From positions 17,512-24,565 of the forward strand of contig DQIA01000112.1 in the NCBI GenBank assembly GCA_003525905.1: a DNA stretch of 7,054 nt, read 5' to 3'. Within the stretch, counting starts at the first letter, position 1, and every line of letters starts with the position of its first letter. Below, piece by piece: positions 1 to 6,947 of the stretch. The stretch is from Clostridiales bacterium. GTDB lineage: Bacteria > Bacillota > Clostridia > Oscillospirales > Oscillospiraceae. Under the pieces are notes generated by a model. That model did no database searches. It saw only the letters and a list, made by a program, of their open reading frames with translations, and was not told the DNA's origin. Made by a program: the position numbers and the translations under genes.

Positions 1-48
1 GGCTCGCAAACGTGCGAAGGGCGCGCCCTTCGTGCGCTGCAGCGAGCC
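1..48. repeat. Nested inverted repeat (compound hairpin) at left edge
   Basis: Positions 15-32 form a perfect 18-base palindrome (CGAAGGGCG and its complement). It extends to 11-36 if G14·T33 and T13·G34 count as wobble pairs, with G12-C35 and C11-G36 outside them. An outer 7-bp stem, GGCTCGC (1-7) with GCGAGCC (42-48), encloses it across an internal loop (8-10 and 37-41). The hexamer CGTGCG is also a direct repeat (11-16 and 31-36) flanking the inner palindrome, which is another way to see the same bases. The element touches the window edge, so it may continue to the left. There is no T-tract after it on the plus strand. Its function is not known; it lies in the intergenic region downstream of addA. 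Confidence 0.6.
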
Positions 49-55
49 GCAGCCC

Positions 56-96
56 CTTTCAAACGAGAGCCCAGTGAAACGGGTCTCGTTTGAGAG
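56..96. repeat. Inverted repeat / stem-loop downstream of addA
   Basis: TCAAACGAGA (59-68) pairs perfectly with TCTCGTTTGA (84-93). The stem can be lengthened inward by three G-C pairs (70-72 with 81-83) past a bulged G69, leaving the loop AGTGAAAC (73-80). It can be lengthened outward by T58·G94 (wobble on the plus strand), T57-A95 and C56-G96. There is no T-tract on either side, so it does not look like an intrinsic terminator by itself. It shares two bases (95-96) with the next hairpin, so the two compete for their end pairs or stack end to end. Confidence 0.6.
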
Positions 97-124
97 CTTG
101 TCAAAAATCCTTTTTTGACAAGCT
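95..124. repeat. 13-bp perfect inverted repeat / stem-loop
   Basis: AGCTTGTCAAAAA (95-107) pairs with TTTTTGACAAGCT (112-124), a perfect 13-bp stem with the four-base loop TCCT (108-111). It ends exactly where the next stem (125-163) begins, with no spacer. The A/T runs lie inside the stem rather than after it, so it is not a conventional terminator in either direction. It may be part of a compound 3'-end structure or of a dispersed palindromic element. Confidence 0.6.
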
Positions 125-170
125 TCCCGGCCCTGCATGGTGTTTTTCCATGCAGGGCCGGGACTTTTTT
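125..170 (+). terminator. Strong intrinsic terminator, plus strand, convergent to addA
   Basis: A perfect 16-bp stem (125-140 with 148-163; left arm TCCCGGCCCTGCATGG) closes a seven-base loop, TGTTTTT. On the plus strand it is followed by C and six T residues (165-170). This is the layout of a rho-independent terminator for rightward transcription, so a plus-strand gene or RNA probably lies to the left of the window. The last two Ts (169-170) are also part of the addA stop codon on the opposite strand. On the minus strand the hairpin starts five bases after the addA stop but lacks a downstream T-tract. For addA mRNA it may stabilise the 3' end or act only weakly as a terminator. Confidence 0.8.
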
Positions 171-3100
171 ACAGGCTGACGGCGGTGTCCGTTGCAAAGA
201 AATACACGATGCGCTCCGACACCGGCAGCTCAAAAATACGCGACAGCGCGCGGCTGTAGGCATCAAGCTGACCGCGATAGTATTCCGCGCGCTCGTGCTC
301 TGCACCGGGGCGCAGGCGGTCACTCTTGAAATCAAGAATGACCAGGCCGTCCAGCTCGATGAGGCAGCAGTCCGTAACGCCCTGCAGCAAAATCTCCTCC
401 CCCTCCAGCGCCGGATCATAATTCGCGCCGTCGTCCAGCACGGAGAATTTGAACTCCCGCACAACCTGTGGGGCCTGCAGCACACGCTGCCCCAGCGGAG
501 AGGCAAAGAAGCGGCGCAGCCGTTCCGGGTCGACAGCCTCAAGCTGCTGCGGCGTCAGGAATTTTTGCCGTCCGAGCCGCTCCAGTTCCGAACGAAGCCC
601 TGACTCGTCTGCGCAGGCGGCATAGTTCAGGTGCTGCATGGCAAGGTGCAGCGCCGTGCCGCGCTCCGCCGCTGTCAATGCCCTTCTCCCCTCTTCGAAG
701 CGCGGGACCGGGAAATGAAGCTTCGGCGCCTGTGCGGTCTGCTCGGCCGCCTCGTTATCCAGTTCGCGGCCCTTGAGCTGCGTCGCTGTCAGCTTTGTCG
801 GCATCGTCACCGCCGCTGCGTGGCCATAGGGTGGAAGGAAGCGCGGCTCCGGCGGCTGCTCACACGCCGGTTCGGCCGATGCGGCAGTCCCCGCCTCCGG
901 GGCGGCCTGCACAGCAGTATGGAGTTGAATGCGCCACGGGTGGCCGCCCTGCAGTGCACAGTCTGGCTGCCCGGCCGCAGCGAACAGCTCGCCCGCCTCC
1001 GGCCGGGTCATCGCAGCAAGCAGGATCCAGTCGCCCAAGGAATCCGCGCCCTCCAGCAGGGCGGCATCCGGCGGCAGGCTCAGTCCCTGCGCATAGCTCT
1101 CGAGCCTGCGCGTCAGGCGGGCGGCGCAGCAGGTCATGATCAGGCGGTACTGTGGCCGCGTCATGGCGACATAGAGCACGCGCATCTCCTCCGAAACGGC
1201 CTCCTGATCCAATCTGCGCGCAATGGCCTGCCGCGCAATGGTCGGGCAAAGGATACGCGCTGCGGGGTCATAGCAGTTTGAGCCAAGCCCCAGCACAGGG
1301 TCGGTGAGCACATTGGCGCGGGAGTCCGTGCGGTTGAAGCTCTTGCAAAGGTCCGCCAGAAATACGACCGGGAATTCCAGCCCCTTGGAGCTGTGGATGG
1401 TCATCAGCCGAACGGCCCCGGCCGCCGCGCCGCCGCTTGACGGCACACCACGCTCCCGCAGGCCCTCCAGATGGCGCAGGAAGCCGGGCAGGCCGCAGCC
1501 GCCTGCGCGCTCATAGGAATCCGCGATCGAGCGGAACGCCGCCAGATTCCGCTGCCGCTGCGGGCCGTTCGGCAGAGCGGCGCAGAGCGCGGGCAGCAGG
1601 AGCCGCTCCTCCGCCTCCTCGAGCAGAGTGCGCAGCGGCGCCTCCTGCGCCGTGCGCCGCAGGTCCTCCAGCACGGCGCAGATGGGCGCTTTGCTTTCGC
1701 AAAGCAGCGTGTAAAGGTCAGCGTCCCGGTCCCCGGCGCGCAGCCGGGCCAACGCGTCGGCAGGATAGCCGCCAAACGGCGAGAGCAGCACCGTCAGCAG
1801 CGGGATATCCTGATGAGGATTGTCGATGATCCGCAGCAGCGCAAAGAGAAAGCGGATCTCCTCTGCGGCAAACAGGTCGTCGCTGCCGCAGGAGGCCGGA
1901 ATGCCGTGCCGCCGCAGGGCGTCGAGATAGGTCTGCGTCCGGCCGGAGAGCGAGCGCATCAGGATGACGATATCACCGGGCCGGACGGGCCGCAGTCCGT
2001 CGCCGTCCGGGATCCTCTCCTCCTGCCGCAGCATCTCCGCGATGCGCGCGGCGACAAACTCCGCCTCGGCCGCCGCGCGGTCCGGCGGCGCGCCGTCCCC
2101 GGCCGGGCTGTAGTCGATGGCATGCAGCTCCACGGCAGGCTGACCCATGTCCGGGAATGTCCGGTTGGCGCGCAGCGCCTCGGCATCGCCGTAGACAAGG
2201 CCGCCGGTCCGCTCCGTCATCGTCAGGCGGAAAACGTCGTTCGCTGCAGACAGGATTTCCGCATGGGAACGGAAATTATCCGAAAGCAGGATGCGGCGCG
2301 GCTCTCCTTCTGCAGGTTCCTCCGCAAACGTGCGGTATTTTTCCAGAAAAATGGTCGGGTCGGCCAGACGGAAGCGGTAGATGGACTGCTTCACGTCGCC
2401 AACAAGGAACACATTGCGGCCCTCCCGCGAGATCGCGGAATAAATTGCCTCCTGCACGCGGTTCGTATCCTGATATTCGTCCACGAGAATTTCGGCGTAG
2501 CGCCCGGCCACCTCGCGGGCGGCCGCCGTCGGCGCGCCGGAGCGATCCGTCAGCAGGCGAAGGGCAAAATGCTCCAGATCGTTATAATCGAGCAGATGCC
2601 TTCTGCTCTTTTCCGCCGCAAAGCGCGCGGAAAATGCCCGCGTCAGGGCCAGCAGTCCGCGCAGCGCCTCCGCGCTTCCGCTGAGCTCCCGCAGCGTCTC
2701 GTCCGGCTGCAAAGAGAACGGCTCGAGTCTGCGCCGCACGCGCGCGACGGTGTCCGTGCGCAGGCGCTTGATGCGCTCCTGCGTCTCCGGGTCGGCGCAT
2801 TTTCGGATCGCCGGGAAACGGCCGAAATCCGGCGGGATGCGCGCAAGCGCCTCCCACGATCCGGCGGAGGCCAGCGCCTCAAGCAGCAGGAGATTGGCCT
2901 GCAGCACGGGCGCATAGGCGGAAACGGCCTCGTTCTCCTCAGCAAGCGCCAGCGCGCGGCGCAGCATGGCCGCATCGCTCTGCAGGCCGCGCTGCAGCTC
3001 CCGCAGCAGCCACTCGCCCCAGATCGTCTGGCCGGGGTCCGTGCAGTCCGTCACATCCAGCATGACCTCCCAGCGGTCCGCCGTCGCAGCCGGATCGGGA

Positions 3101-3651
3101 TAGCACTGCAGGTTCGTGTAGACGCGCACGATCAACTCCTGCAGTGCGCGGTCGTCCCGTCCTGCGCCGGGCAGATCCAGCGCAGCGCGCACGGCGGGCG
3201 ACGGATCTGCATAGGCCTCCTCGAGAACGGCGCGCACGGCGCGCTCCCGCAAGGCGGCTGCCTCCTGCTCGTCTGCAAGGCGGAAATCGGCGGGAAGCTC
3301 CAGAACGTGGGCATAGTCCCGCAGGAGCGCCGCGCAGAAGCTGTGGACCGTGGAGATCTGCGCCAGATAGACGCGGCTGAGCTGCCGCTGCAGATGGCGG
3401 TTCTCCGGGTCGGCGGCAAGGCGGCGGTTCAGCTCCGCCAGCAGCTTGCCGCGCAGCTCCGCTGCAGCCGCCTGCGTGAAGGTGATGAGCAGGAATTCGT
3501 CGACGCACCTGCCCTCGCGGATGACCTGATCGAGCACGCGATCGATCAGGACGCGGGTCTTACCGGAGCCTGCGGCCGCCGCGACCAGCAGGGCGCAGCC
3601 GCGGCTCTCCACCGCCGCCCGCTGTCCGGGCGTCAATACGATCTCAGCCAT
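169..3651 (-). CDS. addA: AddA: ATP-dependent helicase/nuclease subunit A
   Basis: This is the motor subunit of AddAB, which unwinds and degrades double-strand DNA ends and prepares 3' tails for RecA. The protein is 1160 residues, slightly shorter than B. subtilis AddA (about 1230). SF1A helicase motifs are in order: Q10; Walker A AAAAGSGKT at 24-32 (K31); motif Ia TFTQAAAAEL at 57-66; Walker B VDEYQDTN at 390-397; motif III VGDVKQSIYRF at 417-427; motif IV near DNFRSH 458-463; motif V TIHSSKGLEFPVVF at 751-764; motif VI VLYVAMTRP at 825-833. An Ala/Pro/Glu-rich linker (about 913-940) leads to a C-terminal RecB-type nuclease with H1002, D1094 (GVTD), D1107 and K1109 (LDFKSD), Q1128 and Y1132, so the nuclease looks active. 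The ATG at 3651 has a strong ribosome site and lies inside the end of addB. The stop is TAA. All key residues are present, and family assignment is secure. Confidence 0.98.
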   Translation of the reverse strand: MAEIVLTPGQRAAVESRGCALLVAAAAGSGKTRVLIDRVLDQVIREGRCVDEFLLITFTQAAAAELRGKLLAELNRRLAADPENRHLQRQLSRVYLAQISTVHSFCAALLRDYAHVLELPADFRLADEQEAAALRERAVRAVLEEAYADPSPAVRAALDLPGAGRDDRALQELIVRVYTNLQCYPDPAATADRWEVMLDVTDCTDPGQTIWGEWLLRELQRGLQSDAAMLRRALALAEENEAVSAYAPVLQANLLLLEALASAGSWEALARIPPDFGRFPAIRKCADPETQERIKRLRTDTVARVRRRLEPFSLQPDETLRELSGSAEALRGLLALTRAFSARFAAEKSRRHLLDYNDLEHFALRLLTDRSGAPTAAAREVAGRYAEILVDEYQDTNRVQEAIYSAISREGRNVFLVGDVKQSIYRFRLADPTIFLEKYRTFAEEPAEGEPRRILLSDNFRSHAEILSAANDVFRLTMTERTGGLVYGDAEALRANRTFPDMGQPAVELHAIDYSPAGDGAPPDRAAAEAEFVAARIAEMLRQEERIPDGDGLRPVRPGDIVILMRSLSGRTQTYLDALRRHGIPASCGSDDLFAAEEIRFLFALLRIIDNPHQDIPLLTVLLSPFGGYPADALARLRAGDRDADLYTLLCESKAPICAVLEDLRRTAQEAPLRTLLEEAEERLLLPALCAALPNGPQRQRNLAAFRSIADSYERAGGCGLPGFLRHLEGLRERGVPSSGGAAAGAVRLMTIHSSKGLEFPVVFLADLCKSFNRTDSRANVLTDPVLGLGSNCYDPAARILCPTIARQAIARRLDQEAVSEEMRVLYVAMTRPQYRLIMTCCAARLTRRLESYAQGLSLPPDAALLEGADSLGDWILLAAMTRPEAGELFAAAGQPDCALQGGHPWRIQLHTAVQAAPEAGTAASAEPACEQPPEPRFLPPYGHAAAVTMPTKLTATQLKGRELDNEAAEQTAQAPKLHFPVPRFEEGRRALTAAERGTALHLAMQHLNYAACADESGLRSELERLGRQKFLTPQQLEAVDPERLRRFFASPLGQRVLQAPQVVREFKFSVLDDGANYDPALEGEEILLQGVTDCCLIELDGLVILDFKSDRLRPGAEHERAEYYRGQLDAYSRALSRIFELPVSERIVYFFATDTAVSL

Positions 3652-6600
3652 GCTCTCTCCTTTCCAGCGTCTGCCAGAATTCCTCCGCCGTGATCTTCTT
3701 CAGCCAGCGAGGCTGTTCATGTCCGGCGCAGACCTCAGAATAGGGGCAGAACGCACAGGCGCTGTCCTTCGCATCCCGGATGCAGGGATCCGGGTCGATG
3801 CGGCCGTCCGCCAGCTCGTCTCCGAGCGCGGCCACGGTCTGGAACACGAAGCGCTCCAGCTGGGCAAGCTGGACAAACGAGGCAAGGTCGCCCGTTTTCC
3901 GCCCCTCCTTGTCAAGCGTATACGGCAGAAAACGCGGGCTCCCGCCGCACGGCTCCATAGCCTCGAGCACCGGATCGCTGTTCAGCAGCACGCCGGAGCG
4001 GCGCAGCTGCTTGCGGCGCTCCTTTTCGATCTCGGCCTGCGCAAGACGGTCGCGCACGGAGACGCGCTCGATGCGCGCCGGGAAATACAGCACGCCCGCA
4101 GGCAGCGGCTCGCCATGGAGCAGATGTCCGCCCTGCCGGACGAGAGCAAAGAGATACAGCAGCATCTGCAGCCCGCGCCCGTGCAGCACGTTCGTATAAT
4201 CGAAGCTCTTTTTGCCGGTCTTGTAGTCCACAACGCGGACATAGGGCCGTCCGCCGCTCCGCCAGACGTCTACACGGTCAACGAAACCCTCCACGACACC
4301 GCGGCAGCGTTCCCCGGCAAAGGCCACACCCGGCAGCGCGCCGCGCGCCGAGAATTCCAGCTCACAGAATTTCGGGCGGAAGGCGGAGACGGACAGCTCG
4401 TCATACAGCTCGTCGACGACCTGCGTCACCTCGTCAAACGTCCGCCGGAGCAGATAGCCCGTCCGGCCCGAGTCCGGGAAGGTCTCGAGCAGGGTCTGTG
4501 CGTTCTGCTCCATGCGCTCCTGCGCCAGTTCCTGCACCCGGCTGCGCGGCACGGCGGCAAACCCGCCCTCGCGCTCCGTCTGCTGCACGATATACTCCAG
4601 CACGTCGTGCACGAACGTGCCGTAGAACCGGCTGTCGAATTCCGCCGGTTCGCGTTCCTGCGCCCGCAGGCCGTACTGCAGAAAATGCGCAAAGCGGCAC
4701 CCGGCCAGCACATCGATGCGCGAAGAGGAGAAGTGCAGCTCCGCGCCATAGAGCGCCCGCGCCGTCTCCGGCCGGAGCGAGCCGGGCGAATAGGTCCGGG
4801 CCTGCTCCGCACGCGCGGCAGCCCCGGCAAACATCGGCTCCTGCAGCAGGCCGCCCGCGGCGGGCAGCCAACGCTCCAGATAGGCCTGCGGCGCGCGCAG
4901 CACCAGCGCCTCGTCCGTCGCCTCGCGCGCAGCCTGCGGCTGCAGCTCCGTCAGCCGGTGGAAAAAGTAGGATTCCCGCTCCTGCACGGCGCTGACCCAC
5001 AGTGAGCGCCGCGGCGCCTCCAGCACGCTCGCCATGGCGGCAAGCTCGCGGTCGAGCCGGGCCGAAGCAGCAGGGCCGACCTCCAGCCCCATGCGCTGCA
5101 GGCTGGCGCGTTCGGCATCCGTCAAGAGGCTGCGCGGCGCGGCAGCAGCCGGGAACGCCCCCTCGTTCGCGCCGAGCAGCAGCAGATGCGGCACATCCGC
5201 GCGGCGGAGCGACATGACGCTGCCGACCGTAACGCTGTCGAGCTGAGCCGGGATCGTGCCAATGTCATATTGACTCAGCACAACACGGAAAATATGGAAA
5301 AATGCATCTGCCGTGCGGACGGTACGGCCAAGCACGCCGTACAGCTGCTCCAGCACCGTGCAGACAATGCCGTAGACCTGCGTCAGCTCCTGCGCCTTCT
5401 GCAGGCTCCCGCTCCGATAGGCCTCCTGCGCACGCTCGTTCAGCCGCTCGCGCAGACCGGTCTGCTCCAGAAAATGATAGAGCGCCAGCACCATCTCGCC
5501 CGTATTCTGCGCGGCGCGCAAACCGCGCCGCAGGGCGGACAGGGGGGCGATCGCCTCTGCGCGCCATGCGTTCAGCTCGGCCAATCGCTCCGGCGGCGCA
5601 GCGCGGCCGTGCAGCCCGGCCGGGTCCATCGTCCATTCGCGCTCCCAGCGCGCACCCTGAATGTTCCAGATCACGGCATAGTTCTCCAGTGCGTCGCACG
5701 CGGCGGCGTCCAGCGGAGAAAGGCCGGATTTTAAGTACGCCAGAACGGCCTCCTGCTCCATGCCGCCCGAGGCCGCCTCCAGCGCGGCAAGCAGCATGCG
5801 CACGACCGGCTCACGGAGCAGATCGCGCGTTCCGGCAAAATAGGCCGGGATTCCCGCACGGCGCAGGACGGTCTCGAGCACCGGACGATAGGTCTCCGGG
5901 TCGGCGCAGGCCACGGCAATATCGCGCCAGCGCGCGCCGCCCTCCATCCTTTGCAGAATTTCACCCGCCGCAGCGCGGCACTCCGTCTCGATATCCGGCG
6001 CGCACGGAAGGCAGACGCCCGGAAGCGCCGGGCAGGCCGCTCCCCTGCCGAACAGCGCGCGCAGCAGAGGCGAAAAAGCCTCATCCTCTGCCGGGAATTC
6101 CCGGAGCTGTACCGCCGCGCCCGCCTGCCGGGCCGCTCTCTGCAGGCTGCGGATCGTATCCCGCGCAGCATCGAAAATTTGCGCACCGCCCGCCGGGCTG
6201 TCGCAGCTCAGCGCAACGGTCACCTCCGCCCCGCCTGCAAGGAGCTGCGTCAGGATCTCCAGCTCCACGCCGTTCAGGTCGGTAAAGCCGTCAAGATACA
6301 GCTGCCGTCCCGCGGCAAACGTCCCCGTCTCCAGCGCGGCGGCAAGCCGCGTCAGGCGGCTGGACGGGTCCTGCCCCGCATTGGCGCAGGCGGCGTCATA
6401 GCTCTCCATCAGGAGGGCAAATTCCTCGGTCTTCACGGCCAGCGCGCCGCTGAGCTTCTCCGATGCCGCGCGCAGCAGCTCCGGCCGCAGGCAGTAGGCA
6501 CGGAATTCCTCCAGCGTGTCGAGCAGCTGCAGCAAAAATTCCGGCCGGGACGTGCTGGCACCGAACAGCTTCAGCCGCGGGCGCACCTGCTCCACAGCCA

Positions 6601-6871
6601 GCGCCATCAGCAGCAGCCGTCCGCCCGCGTCCGTCTCCTCGCAGGCGGAGCCGCCCTCGATGGAAAACACGCGCGAGGCCAGCCGGGAAAAGCTCAGGAC
6701 CTCGGCAAAGCGGCTGATCGTGTCGCCGCCCGCGCGGCAGAGCATGCGTTCGGCCTCGTGGGAGAACTGCTCCGGCACGACCAGGATGCGCTGCGCCGTT
6801 TTTTCGCAGAGCGCCTGCATCACGCGGGCCGTGTTCTGTTTTCTGCTCGGACAAAGCCAAAGCTCCAGCAT
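3644..6871 (-). CDS. addB: AddB: ATP-dependent helicase/nuclease subunit B
   Basis: This is the partner of AddA: a helicase-like scaffold that senses Chi, plus a second nuclease domain and an Fe-S cluster. Counted from the ATG at 6871 it has 1075 residues (B. subtilis AddB is 1166). An AddB signature VPEQFSHEAERML lies at about 32-44 and LSFSRLASRVF at about 59-69; GANEGAFP (567-574) is also typical. The nuclease residues are H755, D865 (EGFVD), D882 and K884 (VDYKTGK), Q902 and Y906. The Fe-S cysteines are C725 and then C1039-x2-C1042-x5-C1048, the family pattern. The N-terminal Walker A loop expected after the first strand is missing: residues 7-14 read CPSRKQNT. An in-frame GTG at 6880 would add three residues, but it sits inside the Shine-Dalgarno sequence that suits the ATG, so the ATG is preferred. 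It is the first gene of the addBA operon and overlaps addA by 8 bases (ATGGCTGA). Confidence 0.97.
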   Translation of the reverse strand: MLELWLCPSRKQNTARVMQALCEKTAQRILVVPEQFSHEAERMLCRAGGDTISRFAEVLSFSRLASRVFSIEGGSACEETDAGGRLLLMALAVEQVRPRLKLFGASTSRPEFLLQLLDTLEEFRAYCLRPELLRAASEKLSGALAVKTEEFALLMESYDAACANAGQDPSSRLTRLAAALETGTFAAGRQLYLDGFTDLNGVELEILTQLLAGGAEVTVALSCDSPAGGAQIFDAARDTIRSLQRAARQAGAAVQLREFPAEDEAFSPLLRALFGRGAACPALPGVCLPCAPDIETECRAAAGEILQRMEGGARWRDIAVACADPETYRPVLETVLRRAGIPAYFAGTRDLLREPVVRMLLAALEAASGGMEQEAVLAYLKSGLSPLDAAACDALENYAVIWNIQGARWEREWTMDPAGLHGRAAPPERLAELNAWRAEAIAPLSALRRGLRAAQNTGEMVLALYHFLEQTGLRERLNERAQEAYRSGSLQKAQELTQVYGIVCTVLEQLYGVLGRTVRTADAFFHIFRVVLSQYDIGTIPAQLDSVTVGSVMSLRRADVPHLLLLGANEGAFPAAAAPRSLLTDAERASLQRMGLEVGPAASARLDRELAAMASVLEAPRRSLWVSAVQERESYFFHRLTELQPQAAREATDEALVLRAPQAYLERWLPAAGGLLQEPMFAGAAARAEQARTYSPGSLRPETARALYGAELHFSSSRIDVLAGCRFAHFLQYGLRAQEREPAEFDSRFYGTFVHDVLEYIVQQTEREGGFAAVPRSRVQELAQERMEQNAQTLLETFPDSGRTGYLLRRTFDEVTQVVDELYDELSVSAFRPKFCELEFSARGALPGVAFAGERCRGVVEGFVDRVDVWRSGGRPYVRVVDYKTGKKSFDYTNVLHGRGLQMLLYLFALVRQGGHLLHGEPLPAGVLYFPARIERVSVRDRLAQAEIEKERRKQLRRSGVLLNSDPVLEAMEPCGGSPRFLPYTLDKEGRKTGDLASFVQLAQLERFVFQTVAALGDELADGRIDPDPCIRDAKDSACAFCPYSEVCAGHEQPRWLKKITAEEFWQTLERREHG
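3657..3663 (-). promoter_or_regulatory. Ribosome binding site of addA, inside the addB 3' end
   Basis: On the minus strand AAAGGAG precedes the addA ATG (A at 3651) by five bases. It lies within the last codons of addB. A strong site plus the 8-base overlap of the two genes indicates translational coupling, and it settles the addA start. Confidence 0.85.
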
Positions 6872-6874
6872 GTT

Positions 6875-6884
6875 CCTCACCTCT
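6875..6884 (-). promoter_or_regulatory. Ribosome binding site of addB, decides the start
   Basis: The minus strand reads AGAGGTGAGG. Its core GAGGTGA (6877-6883) matches seven bases of the anti-Shine-Dalgarno complement and ends five bases before the ATG at 6871. The alternative GTG start (6880-6878) lies within this core and would leave no properly spaced site of its own, which favours the ATG. Confidence 0.75.
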
Positions 6885-6892
6885 TTTTACCT

Positions 6893-6921
6893 ATTGTAAC
6901 ACACGCCGTGCGAAAAAAAAA
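6893..6921 (-). promoter_or_regulatory. Candidate extended -10 promoter of addBA
   Basis: On the minus strand TACAAT (6898-6893) is preceded by TG plus one base (6901-6899), giving the extended -10 form TGTTACAAT. A start of transcription near 6886 would leave a leader of about 15 bases that contains the ribosome site. At a 17-base spacing the -35 position (6916-6921) falls in the T-run of the upstream terminator (TTTTTT), a poor match to TTGACA; the extended -10 may compensate. The placement between a terminator and the first operon gene supports it. It is a prediction from sequence only. Confidence 0.5.
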
Positions 6922-6947
6922 GCCCACGCCGGGTCACGGCGTGAGCT
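6913..6947 (-). terminator. Intrinsic terminator upstream of addB, minus strand
   Basis: On the minus strand AGCTCACGCCG (6947-6937) pairs with CGGCGTGGGCT (6931-6921) over 11 bp around a five-base loop, followed by eight T residues (6920-6913). One pair (T6944 with G6924 in minus-strand terms) is a G·U wobble that would be a C/A mismatch in a plus-strand RNA. The plus side has no T-tract, so direction is clear. It should end a minus-strand transcript from a gene to the right of the window and insulate addBA from it. Confidence 0.8.

Noticed and set aside
1471..3693. A 740-codon open frame on the plus strand opposite addA
   Set aside because: Its codons are in exact antisense register with addA. 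In G+C-rich genes TTA, CTA and TCA are rare, so the antisense frame lacks stops. The product is rich in Q, R and H with no recognisable domain, whereas addA has a full set of motifs.
3650..5005. A 451-codon open frame on the plus strand opposite addB
   Set aside because: It has the same antisense-register explanation as the one opposite addA, and no domain or convincing ribosome site. The many other shorter open frames in both genes are likewise by-products of high G+C.
6878..6880. GTG as the addB start
   Set aside because: It lies inside the GAGGTGA Shine-Dalgarno core that is correctly spaced for the ATG at 6871.
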